Source of the DNA: Verrucomicrobiota bacterium
Lineage (GTDB): Bacteria > Verrucomicrobiota > Verrucomicrobiia > Opitutales > Intestinicryptomonadaceae
Length of the DNA stretch: 37,199 nucleotides
NCBI GenBank assembly: GCA_003343565.1
Contig: QALA01000081.1
Coordinates: 1 to 37,199, forward strand
Direction of reading: 5' to 3'
In this document: positions 16,660 to 23,715 of the stretch, piece by piece
How positions within the stretch are numbered: position 1 is the stretch's first letter
Layout of the letters: each line of letters starts with the position of its first letter
Notes under the pieces: generated by a model
Database searches by the model: none
Seen by the model: only the letters and a program-made list of their open reading frames with translations
Told to the model about the DNA's origin: nothing
Translations under genes and position numbers: made by a program

Positions 16660-18985
16660 TTTTTTCGGCCCTCCAATCCGCGTCCTCGCAGAGCGCGGAC
16701 GCGAGGAATATCGACGCGATAGACGCCGCCGCCGCCGTTCCGAGGCTCTTTAAAACCAGGTGTTCGGCGAGGGCGAACGTCCCGAAGGCGCATATTGTGG
16801 TCGCGGCGGAGAGCATTACGGGCGCGAGGCTCTTGCGCACGGCGTTGCGCCTCTTTCCGGCTTCGAGAAAAATCGGATAGTCCTGCGCCATGCAGACGGC
16901 GAATATTACGAATATCGCGCTGACTATGTTTACGGCGATTCCGAGCGCGGAGAGTATGGCGAAAGTCCATACAAGCCCCGCAAACACGGGAAACGCAAGG
17001 CGTGCGGCCGCTTTCAGGCTGCGGTATGCGGCGGCCAAATAGCAAAAAGCCGCAACCCCCGCTATCAGCGCGAATTTTACGAGCCAGTTGCGGGTGGAGC
17101 GCGATATGTGCGAACCGAAGTAGCCGGCGTCTACGTATGTCGCCAACGGGCTTGCGCGCTTGACTGCGCCGTAAAAATCTTCGGGCGAAATTTGCGCTCC
17201 CGGCTCGACGTCGATTGCGAACGCGCACGAATTTCCGTCGGATTCGACAAGGCCGGCGAGCATATTTTTGGCATTTTCGTAGTCGGCTTCCGCCCTTGAG
17301 TTCGGAGCGCGAAAGTCGGGAAGGGCGGCCAGCAGGGGCTTCGGATTTATTCCGGCGTTCCTTGCGGCCTCCGAAAGGGCGGATTTCGTCCCGGCGATTT
17401 TTTCCTCCGTCCAGTAGGCGCGCCAGCGGGCGCGGTTTTGCGCGCGCGCGGCCGAGTCGAAAAGCAGGGCTTTGGCGGAGGCGTTTTCGATTCCGTTCGC
17501 GTCGAGAAAATCCGAAACCTTGCGCAGTTGCGTTGCGGCGCCGTCGAAGTCCGCGGATATTACGGCGATTTTTTTCTGCCCGGCGATTTTTCCCCATATG
17601 CTCCGAATTTTCGCGTCGTCTGCGCGCGCGGCTTTGCCGTAGGCGTTCAGGTTCGAAATGTTGCCGTCGAAGCTCGTTCCCAGCGCAAGGAGCGCGGCCG
17701 GAACGAGCGACAGGGCCACTGTCAGCCGTCCGTATCCCCCCAGCTTTGCCCGCGCGTCCGCAAGCTTTTCCGCAAGCGCGTCTGCCGGGGCTTTGCGATT
17801 TTTTCCGGCGCTCTTCGGGAAGAGCCGCGGGAGCATGTACAGGCTGAACAGGGCCGAAAGGGCGACGGACATTCCCCCGAAAAGCCCTATTTGCAAAAAT
17901 CCGCCGCCCCCGAAAAAGCACATTATGCCGAAGGCGATCAGGGTGGTTCCGGCCGCGGCGGCAATGGGCCCGACCAAATCGCCGGGAAATTTTCCGGGCG
18001 AGGATTCGAGCGCGTGAAGCACGTGTATGGCGTAGTCTATGCCCACGCCTATGGCTATGCTTGCGAACGCAACCGATATGCGCGAAATTTCCGGCATCGC
18101 AAGACTGAGAATCGCAAAGGCCGCCGCCGTGGCCGACAGCGACGGAACGACGGCCAACGCCGCGCAGATTTTCCTGCCGAAGGCGCAAAGGCACAGCGCG
18201 AACATCAAAACGACGGTCAGGGCAATGCAAAACGACGAGTCGCGCGCGGCGATTTCGGCGTTTTCCTTGGCGATTCTGTACGCGCCCGCGAACGCTATTT
18301 GCGCGTCGGGGAACGCCTTTTTTACTTCCAGTATTTTTTCCTCGATTTCGGATACGAGCTTCGCGCTTTTTGCGGAGTCCGTCGGGTCGAAATTTCCGGA
18401 GGCCGTCAGGAGCGCGTTCTTCCCGGAGGCGTCGACCGGGCGGCCTGCGGAGATTTCCGCGCGCGCCAGGCGTGCGCCTTTGAGCTCGTCGAAAAATATC
18501 CGCGCCAGGCCGAGCGGATCGGACAGCAGCGCCTGCTTGTAGGCGGGAGATTCGAGGGTTGCCAATTTCGCCTTGAAAAATCCCATTCTCCCTTTCAGGG
18601 ATTCCGCCGACAGCATCGCGGAAGTTTTCGCTTCGGCCGACTCCGAAAAAATGGAAGGCAGGGCCGATACTGCGCGCGCCGCCGCTTTGCCGGCGTCTTC
18701 GGATTCGGACGATTCGCGCTTCAGTTCCGGAATTTCGGACAGCTTTCGTTCGAGAGCGTCGGCGACTTTCGATGGGGAGGCCTTGTCCCAAACGTTGAAA
18801 TACAGCGTTCGCGATTGCGAAAATTTGTCGGCCACGCGCGCGTAGTCGTCCAAAACGGAGTCCCTAAACGGAATTAGATCCAGTATGTTTTCGCGGTAGG
18901 AGTTCGACTTTCCCGCAATCGCCGCGGCAACCGCGCACGCCGCGCACAACAGCGCCGGCAACAGCATTCCCCCGCGCGGATTCAT
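16652..18985 (-). CDS. MMPL/RND-family exporter
   Basis: This 777-residue protein has the MMPL layout. One N-terminal helix is followed by a large outside domain (about 30-220), a block of helices (IALTVVLMFALCLCAF, ISVAFASIAIGVGIDYAIH), a second outside domain (about 410-600), and a final helix block ending ASIFLASALCEDAD. The segment VGIDYAIH carries the conserved Asp-Tyr pair of the proton relay region. Aryl polyene clusters carry one such exporter, expected to extract the lipid product from the inner membrane and hand it to the LolA-like protein. The start at 18985 is set by an ATGA overlap with the glycosyltransferase stop. Confidence 0.88.
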   Translation of the reverse strand: MNPRGGMLLPALLCAACAVAAAIAGKSNSYRENILDLIPFRDSVLDDYARVADKFSQSRTLYFNVWDKASPSKVADALERKLSEIPELKRESSESEDAGKAAARAVSALPSIFSESAEAKTSAMLSAESLKGRMGFFKAKLATLESPAYKQALLSDPLGLARIFFDELKGARLARAEISAGRPVDASGKNALLTASGNFDPTDSAKSAKLVSEIEEKILEVKKAFPDAQIAFAGAYRIAKENAEIAARDSSFCIALTVVLMFALCLCAFGRKICAALAVVPSLSATAAAFAILSLAMPEISRISVAFASIAIGVGIDYAIHVLHALESSPGKFPGDLVGPIAAAAGTTLIAFGIMCFFGGGGFLQIGLFGGMSVALSALFSLYMLPRLFPKSAGKNRKAPADALAEKLADARAKLGGYGRLTVALSLVPAALLALGTSFDGNISNLNAYGKAARADDAKIRSIWGKIAGQKKIAVISADFDGAATQLRKVSDFLDANGIENASAKALLFDSAARAQNRARWRAYWTEEKIAGTKSALSEAARNAGINPKPLLAALPDFRAPNSRAEADYENAKNMLAGLVESDGNSCAFAIDVEPGAQISPEDFYGAVKRASPLATYVDAGYFGSHISRSTRNWLVKFALIAGVAAFCYLAAAYRSLKAAARLAFPVFAGLVWTFAILSALGIAVNIVSAIFVIFAVCMAQDYPIFLEAGKRRNAVRKSLAPVMLSAATTICAFGTFALAEHLVLKSLGTAAAASIASIFLASALCEDADWRAEKNE

Positions 18986-19752
18986 GGCTCTTTGGAAACG
19001 GGCTTTAGGGCGATTTTTCTCCGCCTTTCCTTTCCCAGAAGCAGCGCGGCCGCGCTGAGGCGCAGGTTCATGACGGCGAATTTGAAAGTGTCGGACAGCG
19101 GCCTGTAATGCGATCTGCTCAGGCTGGACTGCGTGTAGATAGTCGGAATTTTTACCTCCCTTATTCCCATGCCCGCCCACGAGGCCTTTACGAGGAGCTC
19201 GGCTTCAAACAGGAATCCCCTGCGCGCGACGTTCACTCTTTCCAGCGCGCGCAGCGGGTAGCAGCGGTATCCGCACTGCGTGTCGCCTATCTTTACTCCG
19301 GTCTCGACGGCGAGCCAGAAATTGGAAAACGAATTCATGGCGCGCCTTGCGGGCGGAACGGCGGGATTTGAAAAGTCGCGCACGCCGGTTATTATGCATT
19401 CCGGGTTTTCCGTCGCCGCGCGGATAAAGTCGGGAATGGACTCCGGAGCGTGCTGCCCGTCGGCGTCCATCGTAATCGCGTGGGTGTATCCGCGGCTGCG
19501 GGCGGCAGAAAAGCCCTCCTTCAGGGCGGCGGCCTTGCCTGAATTTTTCTCCAGCCTTATCAGCGATACGTTTTTTCCGGGAAGTTCGGGCAGGATTATT
19601 TTCGGCACGGAACCGTCGTCCACGACGATTGTGTCTATTTCCGGAAGCGCGGACAGCAGCGCAACCAGAGTGTCGGAGTGGTTGTAGGAGGGTATTACGA
19701 TGCAAAACTTGGCGGGTTGGCCATGTTTGTTCTTGAATTGTCGCGCTTTCAT
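18982..19752 (-). CDS. Family 2 glycosyltransferase
   Basis: This 256-residue GT-A enzyme of the DPM1-like type has FCIVIPSYNHSDTLVALL at the start. DDG (45-47) binds nucleotide sugar, DADGQH (96-101) is the metal-binding DXD region, and GDTQCGYRCYP follows. Members move a sugar onto a lipid carrier or acyl chain. Aryl polyene clusters include a GT2 that probably glycosylates the head group or the anchor. The start at 19752 is chosen because the longer frame above it crosses the divergent promoter. This is the first gene of the eight-gene minus operon. A 7+7 bp dyad lies only 4 bp upstream, so its expression may be controlled there. Confidence 0.88.
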   Translation of the reverse strand: MKARQFKNKHGQPAKFCIVIPSYNHSDTLVALLSALPEIDTIVVDDGSVPKIILPELPGKNVSLIRLEKNSGKAAALKEGFSAARSRGYTHAITMDADGQHAPESIPDFIRAATENPECIITGVRDFSNPAVPPARRAMNSFSNFWLAVETGVKIGDTQCGYRCYPLRALERVNVARRGFLFEAELLVKASWAGMGIREVKIPTIYTQSSLSRSHYRPLSDTFKFAVMNLRLSAAALLLGKERRRKIALKPVSKEP

Positions 19753-19755
19753 AAA

Positions 19756-19771
19756 TATCTTGGACAAGATA
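19756..19771. promoter_or_regulatory. Inverted repeat in the divergent promoter of the polyene cluster
   Basis: TATCTTG and CAAGATA form perfect 7-bp arms around GA. It sits in the 49-bp gap between the divergent GT2 and second ACP genes. Its size and place fit an operator for a dimeric regulator (a MarR-like site has this look). The regulator is unknown. It could instead be a short hairpin in the minus leader. Confidence 0.5.
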
Positions 19772-19801
19772 AAAATTAAGGACAACCCTGCAATAATATT
19801 T

Positions 19802-20089
19802 ATGTGTTTTGACGTCGAAAAACTGAACAGGCGCAGAGAGATTTCGCTCACTTTGAAGGAGAAGCTCATTGAGAGCCTCGACATTCCCTATGAGCCCTCG
19901 GATTTGTCGGAGGACATTTCGCTAATCGGTTCGGGATTGAGCCTTGATTCGCTGGACATACTCGAAATAGTCCTGTGCGTGGAGAGCGCATTCGGCATAA
20001 AAATGCCGGAGCAAAGCGTGCCGATTTTGCGATCGTTCAACACATTGGTCGATTTTATAATGGCGGAAACGGGGGCGCGCAATGCTTAG
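19802..20089 (+). CDS. Second acyl carrier protein
   Basis: This 95-residue carrier has Ser50 in SGLSLDSLDILEIV as the phosphopantetheine site. It differs clearly from the first ACP in the cluster, so each may serve a different ketosynthase, or one may carry the starter or modified unit. The start at 19802 gives normal ACP length. A longer frame beginning at 19700 would overlap the divergent GT2 gene. Its stop codon lies inside the next gene (8-bp overlap). This is the first gene of the plus operon with the GcvT-like gene and fabG. Confidence 0.9.
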   Translation: MCFDVEKLNRRREISLTLKEKLIESLDIPYEPSDLSEDISLIGSGLSLDSLDILEIVLCVESAFGIKMPEQSVPILRSFNTLVDFIMAETGARNA

Positions 20090-21149
20090 GGACGCGCTAT
20101 TGAATGCAGGGGCAAATTTCGGCAAAATCGGCTGTGCTGAGTTCGCGGCCGACTTCGGCGACGCGGAGAAAGAGCTGGAGCTTTTGAGAACTTCGGCGGC
20201 GGTTGCGGATTTCTCGTTTTACCGCAAATATTCCTATTGCGAGTCGGGCGGCGCGGAGTTTTTGGACGGCCTTCTGCCCGCCGACATTCTCAAGCTCCGC
20301 TACGGCCGCGTTTGCGACACGTTTTTGGCCGACGGGGACGGACGCGTGGAGGCGGAGGTTTTCGCCGCCAATATAGACGACAAAATTTTTGCCTTGTGCG
20401 AGACTTCCCGCGCCGGAATCGGCGCGGCGTTTGCGTCGGACGGGAACGGATTTGAGGATATTTCCGATTCTTGGTCGCTGCTTTCCGTCGACGGGCCGTC
20501 GGCATGGAAGGTCGCCAGGGACGCGTTTGGAGACGACGTGTTGAACCTGTCTTACCTGTCCGTGGAAAAGTACGAGTTTGAAGGCTTTTTTGCATATCTT
20601 TCGCGCATGGGCAAGACGGGCGAGTTCGGCTATCAAGTCCTTTTGGAAAACCGCCACGCGGAGCGCATGTTTTCGGCGCTTTTGGATTGCGCGCGATCCT
20701 GCGGAGGCGGGGCGGCGGGAATGAAGGCCCACTTTGCCGCGAGAATGAGGGGCAATTTTTTCAACGTGTTCGCGGAAGGGGACGCTGTGGGAAATCCGCT
20801 GGAGCTTGGACTTCAATGGATGATCGACTTCGGCAAGGACTCGTTTCGCGGTTCGGGGCCGATTTTTGAAAACCGCAAGAATGGAGTGTCGAGGAAATTG
20901 GCGGCGGTAGTTTCCGATTCCCCGCTTGCGCCGGGCTGCGGAATTTTCAACGCTGGAGAGCGCGTGGGAACTGTTGTGGCCGCCGATTCTGCGGGCGGAG
21001 AAAACATTGCGCTGGCCCTTTTCAAGAGCGGTTTTGAGTATCCGGGTTTCGACTGGTCTGCCGAGCCGGACGGCGCGCGCACTATTCGAACGCTGTCGCG
21101 CCCGACCTTTTTGGCGGAGAGCCTCGTTCGGGGAATGGACGGAGTGTAG
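20082..21149 (+). CDS. GcvT/YgfZ-fold folate-binding-like protein
   Basis: This 355-residue protein has the aminomethyltransferase layout. The N-terminal part includes SAAVADFSFYRKYSY, GAEFLDGLLPADILKL and YGRVCDTFLADGDGRVEAEV. The middle has YLSRMGKTGEFGYQVLL, the family's FTGExGY-like segment. A C-terminal barrel with GCGIFNAGERVGTVV follows. GcvT uses tetrahydrofolate to take a one-carbon unit from an aminomethyl group, while YgfZ relatives have other roles. At the GcvT catalytic Asp pair (GGxxDD) this protein has GRVEAEV, so classical T-protein activity is doubtful. Being wedged between ACP and fabG it probably acts on a cluster intermediate, for example as an O- or S-demethylase or methyl carrier. 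That is only inference. Confidence 0.75.
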   Translation: MLRDALLNAGANFGKIGCAEFAADFGDAEKELELLRTSAAVADFSFYRKYSYCESGGAEFLDGLLPADILKLRYGRVCDTFLADGDGRVEAEVFAANIDDKIFALCETSRAGIGAAFASDGNGFEDISDSWSLLSVDGPSAWKVARDAFGDDVLNLSYLSVEKYEFEGFFAYLSRMGKTGEFGYQVLLENRHAERMFSALLDCARSCGGGAAGMKAHFAARMRGNFFNVFAEGDAVGNPLELGLQWMIDFGKDSFRGSGPIFENRKNGVSRKLAAVVSDSPLAPGCGIFNAGERVGTVVAADSAGGENIALALFKSGFEYPGFDWSAEPDGARTIRTLSRPTFLAESLVRGMDGV

Positions 21150-21168
21150 CTCGCCGCGCGCGGCGAGC
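21149..21168. repeat. 20-bp perfect palindrome after the GcvT-like gene
   Basis: GCTCGCCGCG joins CGCGGCGAGC as a perfect palindrome, beginning on the last base of the stop codon. A second hairpin (ACCC-ACGC-GGGT) follows near 21192. No T run follows, so these may attenuate or stabilise the message rather than end it before fabG. Confidence 0.5.
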
Positions 21169-21254
21169 GCAATTTCGTCTCGCGCGCCGGACCCACGCGG
21201 GTAGGGCGCCGGACTTGCGCAAATAAATTCCAATCTTCAAGCGGGGAAAATAAT

Positions 21255-21995
21255 ATGGATTTAAATCTCGATGGAAAGGTGGCGATAGTCACCGGAGGTT
21301 CGCGCGGAATCGGCGCGGCGATCGTGGAGAAGCTCTCTTCCGAGGGAGCGCGCGTTTTTTTTACATATAAATCCAACGCGGCAAAGGCTTCGGAAGTGGC
21401 GCAGAGGTCCGGCGCGGTTGCCATGCATTGCGATCAGGAGGACGCGGCGGCCATAGGGGCGGCGGTCGACGCGGTGTTCGGGGAGTGCGGGCGCGTGGAC
21501 ATTCTGATCAATAATGCGGGCATAACGCGCGACTGCCTGATGCTGACCATGCCGGAATCCTCTTGGGACAGCGTGCTGCGCGTAAACGCTTCGGCCGCCT
21601 TTGAATGGACCAAGTGCGCGGCGCGCAAGATGTGGCTGCAAAAGTCGGGGAGCGTAGTTTTCGTATCGTCGGTCTCCGCGCTCGTGGGCGTTGCGGGGCA
21701 GGCGAATTATGCGGCTTCCAAAGCGGCGCTTTGCGCGTTGGCGCGCGTTGCCGCGGCGGAACTTGGCTCGAAGAACATCAGGGTGAACGCGGTATGTCCG
21801 GGATTCGTGGAAACCGACATGATCGCAAAAATGCCGCGCGACGTTTTGAAGGCGCAAAAGGAAAAAATCGCGCTCGGCCGATTCGGAAGGCCGGAAGAAA
21901 TTGCGAATTTGGCGGCTTTTCTGGCCTCGGATTCGGCCTCCTACATTACAGGCCAGGCGATTGTTGCCGACGGGGGAATGACTTGCCGGGTATAA
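21255..21995 (+). CDS. fabG: 3-oxoacyl-ACP reductase (FabG)
   Basis: This 246-residue short-chain dehydrogenase contains the cofactor loop TGGSRGIG (13-20), NNAG (86-89) and the catalytic S139, Y152 and K156 (in NYAASK). It ends with SYITGQAIVADGGM, typical of FabG. It reduces 3-oxoacyl-ACP to 3-hydroxyacyl-ACP with NADPH. In this cluster it would serve the chain built on the two carriers. The start at 21255 follows GGGGA at normal distance. The enzyme looks fully active. The dehydratase that must act next in polyene formation is not encoded here. Confidence 0.9.
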   Translation: MDLNLDGKVAIVTGGSRGIGAAIVEKLSSEGARVFFTYKSNAAKASEVAQRSGAVAMHCDQEDAAAIGAAVDAVFGECGRVDILINNAGITRDCLMLTMPESSWDSVLRVNASAAFEWTKCAARKMWLQKSGSVVFVSSVSALVGVAGQANYAASKAALCALARVAAAELGSKNIRVNAVCPGFVETDMIAKMPRDVLKAQKEKIALGRFGRPEEIANLAAFLASDSASYITGQAIVADGGMTCRV

Positions 21996-22597
21996 TCGGT
22001 TAATCGGTTTTGCTTCACGCCGGCTGATAGGGAAATTTTTTTCCGATAGGTGCGCGTTGATTGTATCGGAATACGCCAAATGCGCCTCATGGCAGAAGTG
22101 GGGAAATGCCGCTTGCCGAATTTATCGCGCCGCCGCATCGGATCTGCGTTTTGTAAAAACATTTCAATTTGCCGCAAGCGCGAATTGTCGCGGGTGCGGA
22201 TTGCCGTTTTTTTTCGTTTGAAGACGGTTTGTGCGGGAACGGATTTATTGCGTTTCATTGAGGTATTGTGCGGACGCCTTGCGGAACGGATATCGGACGG
22301 GAAATTTTGAGAAGGACCGGCGCGGCATGGACTCGCACACAAAAGGAAGGTCTGCTTGGGAGGAGATTTTATCGCGCGACAGCGTTCCGGCAAAGCCGCG
22401 AACGATATAAGATTTTATAATTAAAAATAATTGAAAATGATTTAATTTTTGGGCGCGATAATTCAAATTTCATTTGTGCGACCGGCGCTCAAATTGTGCG
22501 AAAAAATTTAAATGTTTCTGCCGGCGGAAATCGGGGAGGAATTTTTCAAAAGAAGTTTAATCTTGTCACGATGGTTTTTTTACTAATCTTAGATACT
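21996..22597. other. Spacer between fabG and the peptidase gene
   Basis: GGTTAATCGGTT repeats occur just after the fabG stop. The middle holds no gene I can support apart from a possible 27-residue frame at 22327-22410. From about 22405 the DNA becomes AT-rich, which is where a promoter for the downstream peptidase gene should lie. I could not choose clear boxes. No RNA gene or mobile element was seen. Confidence 0.5.
22327..22410 (+). CDS. Possible small protein, 27 residues
   Basis: A short frame starts MDSHTKGRSAWEEIL and ends PAKPRTI. Its composition is more natural than the surrounding shadow frames. AGAAGGA lies ten bases upstream of the ATG. It could be a small protein, a leader peptide or the stub of a lost gene (the segment WEEILSRDSVP looks like an N-terminal domain start). 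I do not recognise it. Confidence 0.25.
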   Translation: MDSHTKGRSAWEEILSRDSVPAKPRTI

Positions 22598-23482
22598 ATG
22601 AAAAAGGCGTTTTACATTGTTGCGTTGTTGTTGATTTCGGCATTTGCGCACTCCGGTTTGTACGGAGTTTCCGTGCTGCTTGAGGGCATAACAATTGGTG
22701 ATACGAGATACGACGTAAAGAAACTTTTTGACGGCAACGACGATGATTTGTGCTGGGCCTTTTCCGTATCTAATGCGATAAAATATTGGCAGGAGACAAA
22801 GAGCTCGCAAGGTGTTGAAATCCCTGCGGGGACTCCGCTCGGAAGGCCGACGGAAACCTATTCTTCGGACATAGCCAAGACGTTTGTGGATAATTGGATA
22901 AATGACGGCGGGGAAGAATGCAACGGATTCGACTGGTGGTTTTCGGGAAACATACCCATGCCCGACGACAGCGGGAATATTACCGAAAACGCCTCAGGAT
23001 TAAAACCCGGCGCAACCGGGGGCGGATATTGGCTCGGAACCCGGTATGCAGAGGGAACTGTATCGGTAGAAATAGATTTTTCCGGAGTTGAGACGGACTA
23101 CGATCTTCTTGCAGATGTCGTAGACAGCGCTGTGGACAACGGGTGTTCGCTTACTTGCGGCATCTATAACGACGATGGCGGGGCGCATGCCATCACTCTT
23201 TGGGGATATGAGTTTGACGATTCCACAAGCGAAATAAGCGGCTTGTGGATATGCGATTCCGACAATGATTTCCTCGGAAATTTTATGGTGGATTTGGCTT
23301 GGGACGAAGATAATTCTATATGGAGACTTGGAGAATCTTCCACGGACAGCGATTATACGGGCTGGTATCTCGGCGACATATCGGTTCTAACGGCGGGAGT
23401 AGCAGTTCCCGAATCTTCAACCTATGCGGTATTTCTCGGCATGTTTGCCTTGGTTTTCGCACTCTTGCGCAATAGAAAATAG
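22598..23482 (+). CDS. IdeS/Mac-type cysteine peptidase with PEP-CTERM anchor
   Basis: This 294-residue exported protein has a signal peptide (KKAFYIVALLLISAFAHSG). Its core resembles IdeS/Mac (peptidase family C66). YDVKKLFDGNDDDLCWAF places K42 ten residues before C52, as in IdeS (K84, C94). GGAHAITLWGYEFD supplies H197. WICDSD supplies D220 and D222, close to the IdeS His-to-Asp spacing of 22 and 24. The C-terminus is a PEP-CTERM sorting tail: VPESS, a hydrophobic helix and RNRK. The protein should be cut by an exosortase and linked to the surface. IdeS cleaves IgG heavy chains; the target here is unknown. The start at 22598 begins the signal peptide. A longer frame upstream lacks support. 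Confidence 0.8.
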   Translation: MKKAFYIVALLLISAFAHSGLYGVSVLLEGITIGDTRYDVKKLFDGNDDDLCWAFSVSNAIKYWQETKSSQGVEIPAGTPLGRPTETYSSDIAKTFVDNWINDGGEECNGFDWWFSGNIPMPDDSGNITENASGLKPGATGGGYWLGTRYAEGTVSVEIDFSGVETDYDLLADVVDSAVDNGCSLTCGIYNDDGGAHAITLWGYEFDDSTSEISGLWICDSDNDFLGNFMVDLAWDEDNSIWRLGESSTDSDYTGWYLGDISVLTAGVAVPESSTYAVFLGMFALVFALLRNRK

Positions 23483-23487
23483 GCAGA

Positions 23488-23675
23488 ATTTTCAACTTCG
23501 TTATATTTGGCGGTTTTTATTGCCACATGTATTTCAAACGGCAGCGAGACTGCGATATTGTCGAGCTTCTTTGAGAAATATCTACAGGGCGTATCGTTTT
23601 TCTAATTTTAATCCGATTCTCCTTGAAACTTGGATTGGCCAAAATGTATGTATATCCGGTTTTGGATTCGACATA
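23488..23675 (-). pseudogene. Frameshifted T5orf172-type GIY-YIG nuclease fragment
   Basis: Reading from 23672 downward, one frame gives TGYTYILANPSF and then RKTIRPVD. After a one-base shift near 23580 the next frame gives KKLDNIAVSLPFEI and then KTAKYNEVEN. Joined, these match the order of the T5orf172 (GIY-YIG related) domain: GYIYILTNPSF, KIGK, RPVD, LDN, PFE, and YNEVE. Both ends are missing. The right edge runs into the hsdR stop and the left edge ends within about 6 bp of the peptidase stop codon. Such nucleases often neighbour type I restriction genes. This is a remnant and marks the left edge of the AT-rich island. Confidence 0.7.
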
Positions 23676-23715
23676 TTTTATGATATTTTTAATGTTTTTA
23701 TACGTTTTTTTGGCC

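Noticed and set aside
16656..18791. 711-residue minus-strand and 479-residue plus-strand frames over the exporter gene
   Set aside because: Both are long only because GC-rich DNA lacks stops. The MMPL frame has the helices and motifs.
20097..21233. 378-residue minus-strand frame
   Set aside because: Antisense to the GcvT-like gene; no motif, very high Arg/Lys content.
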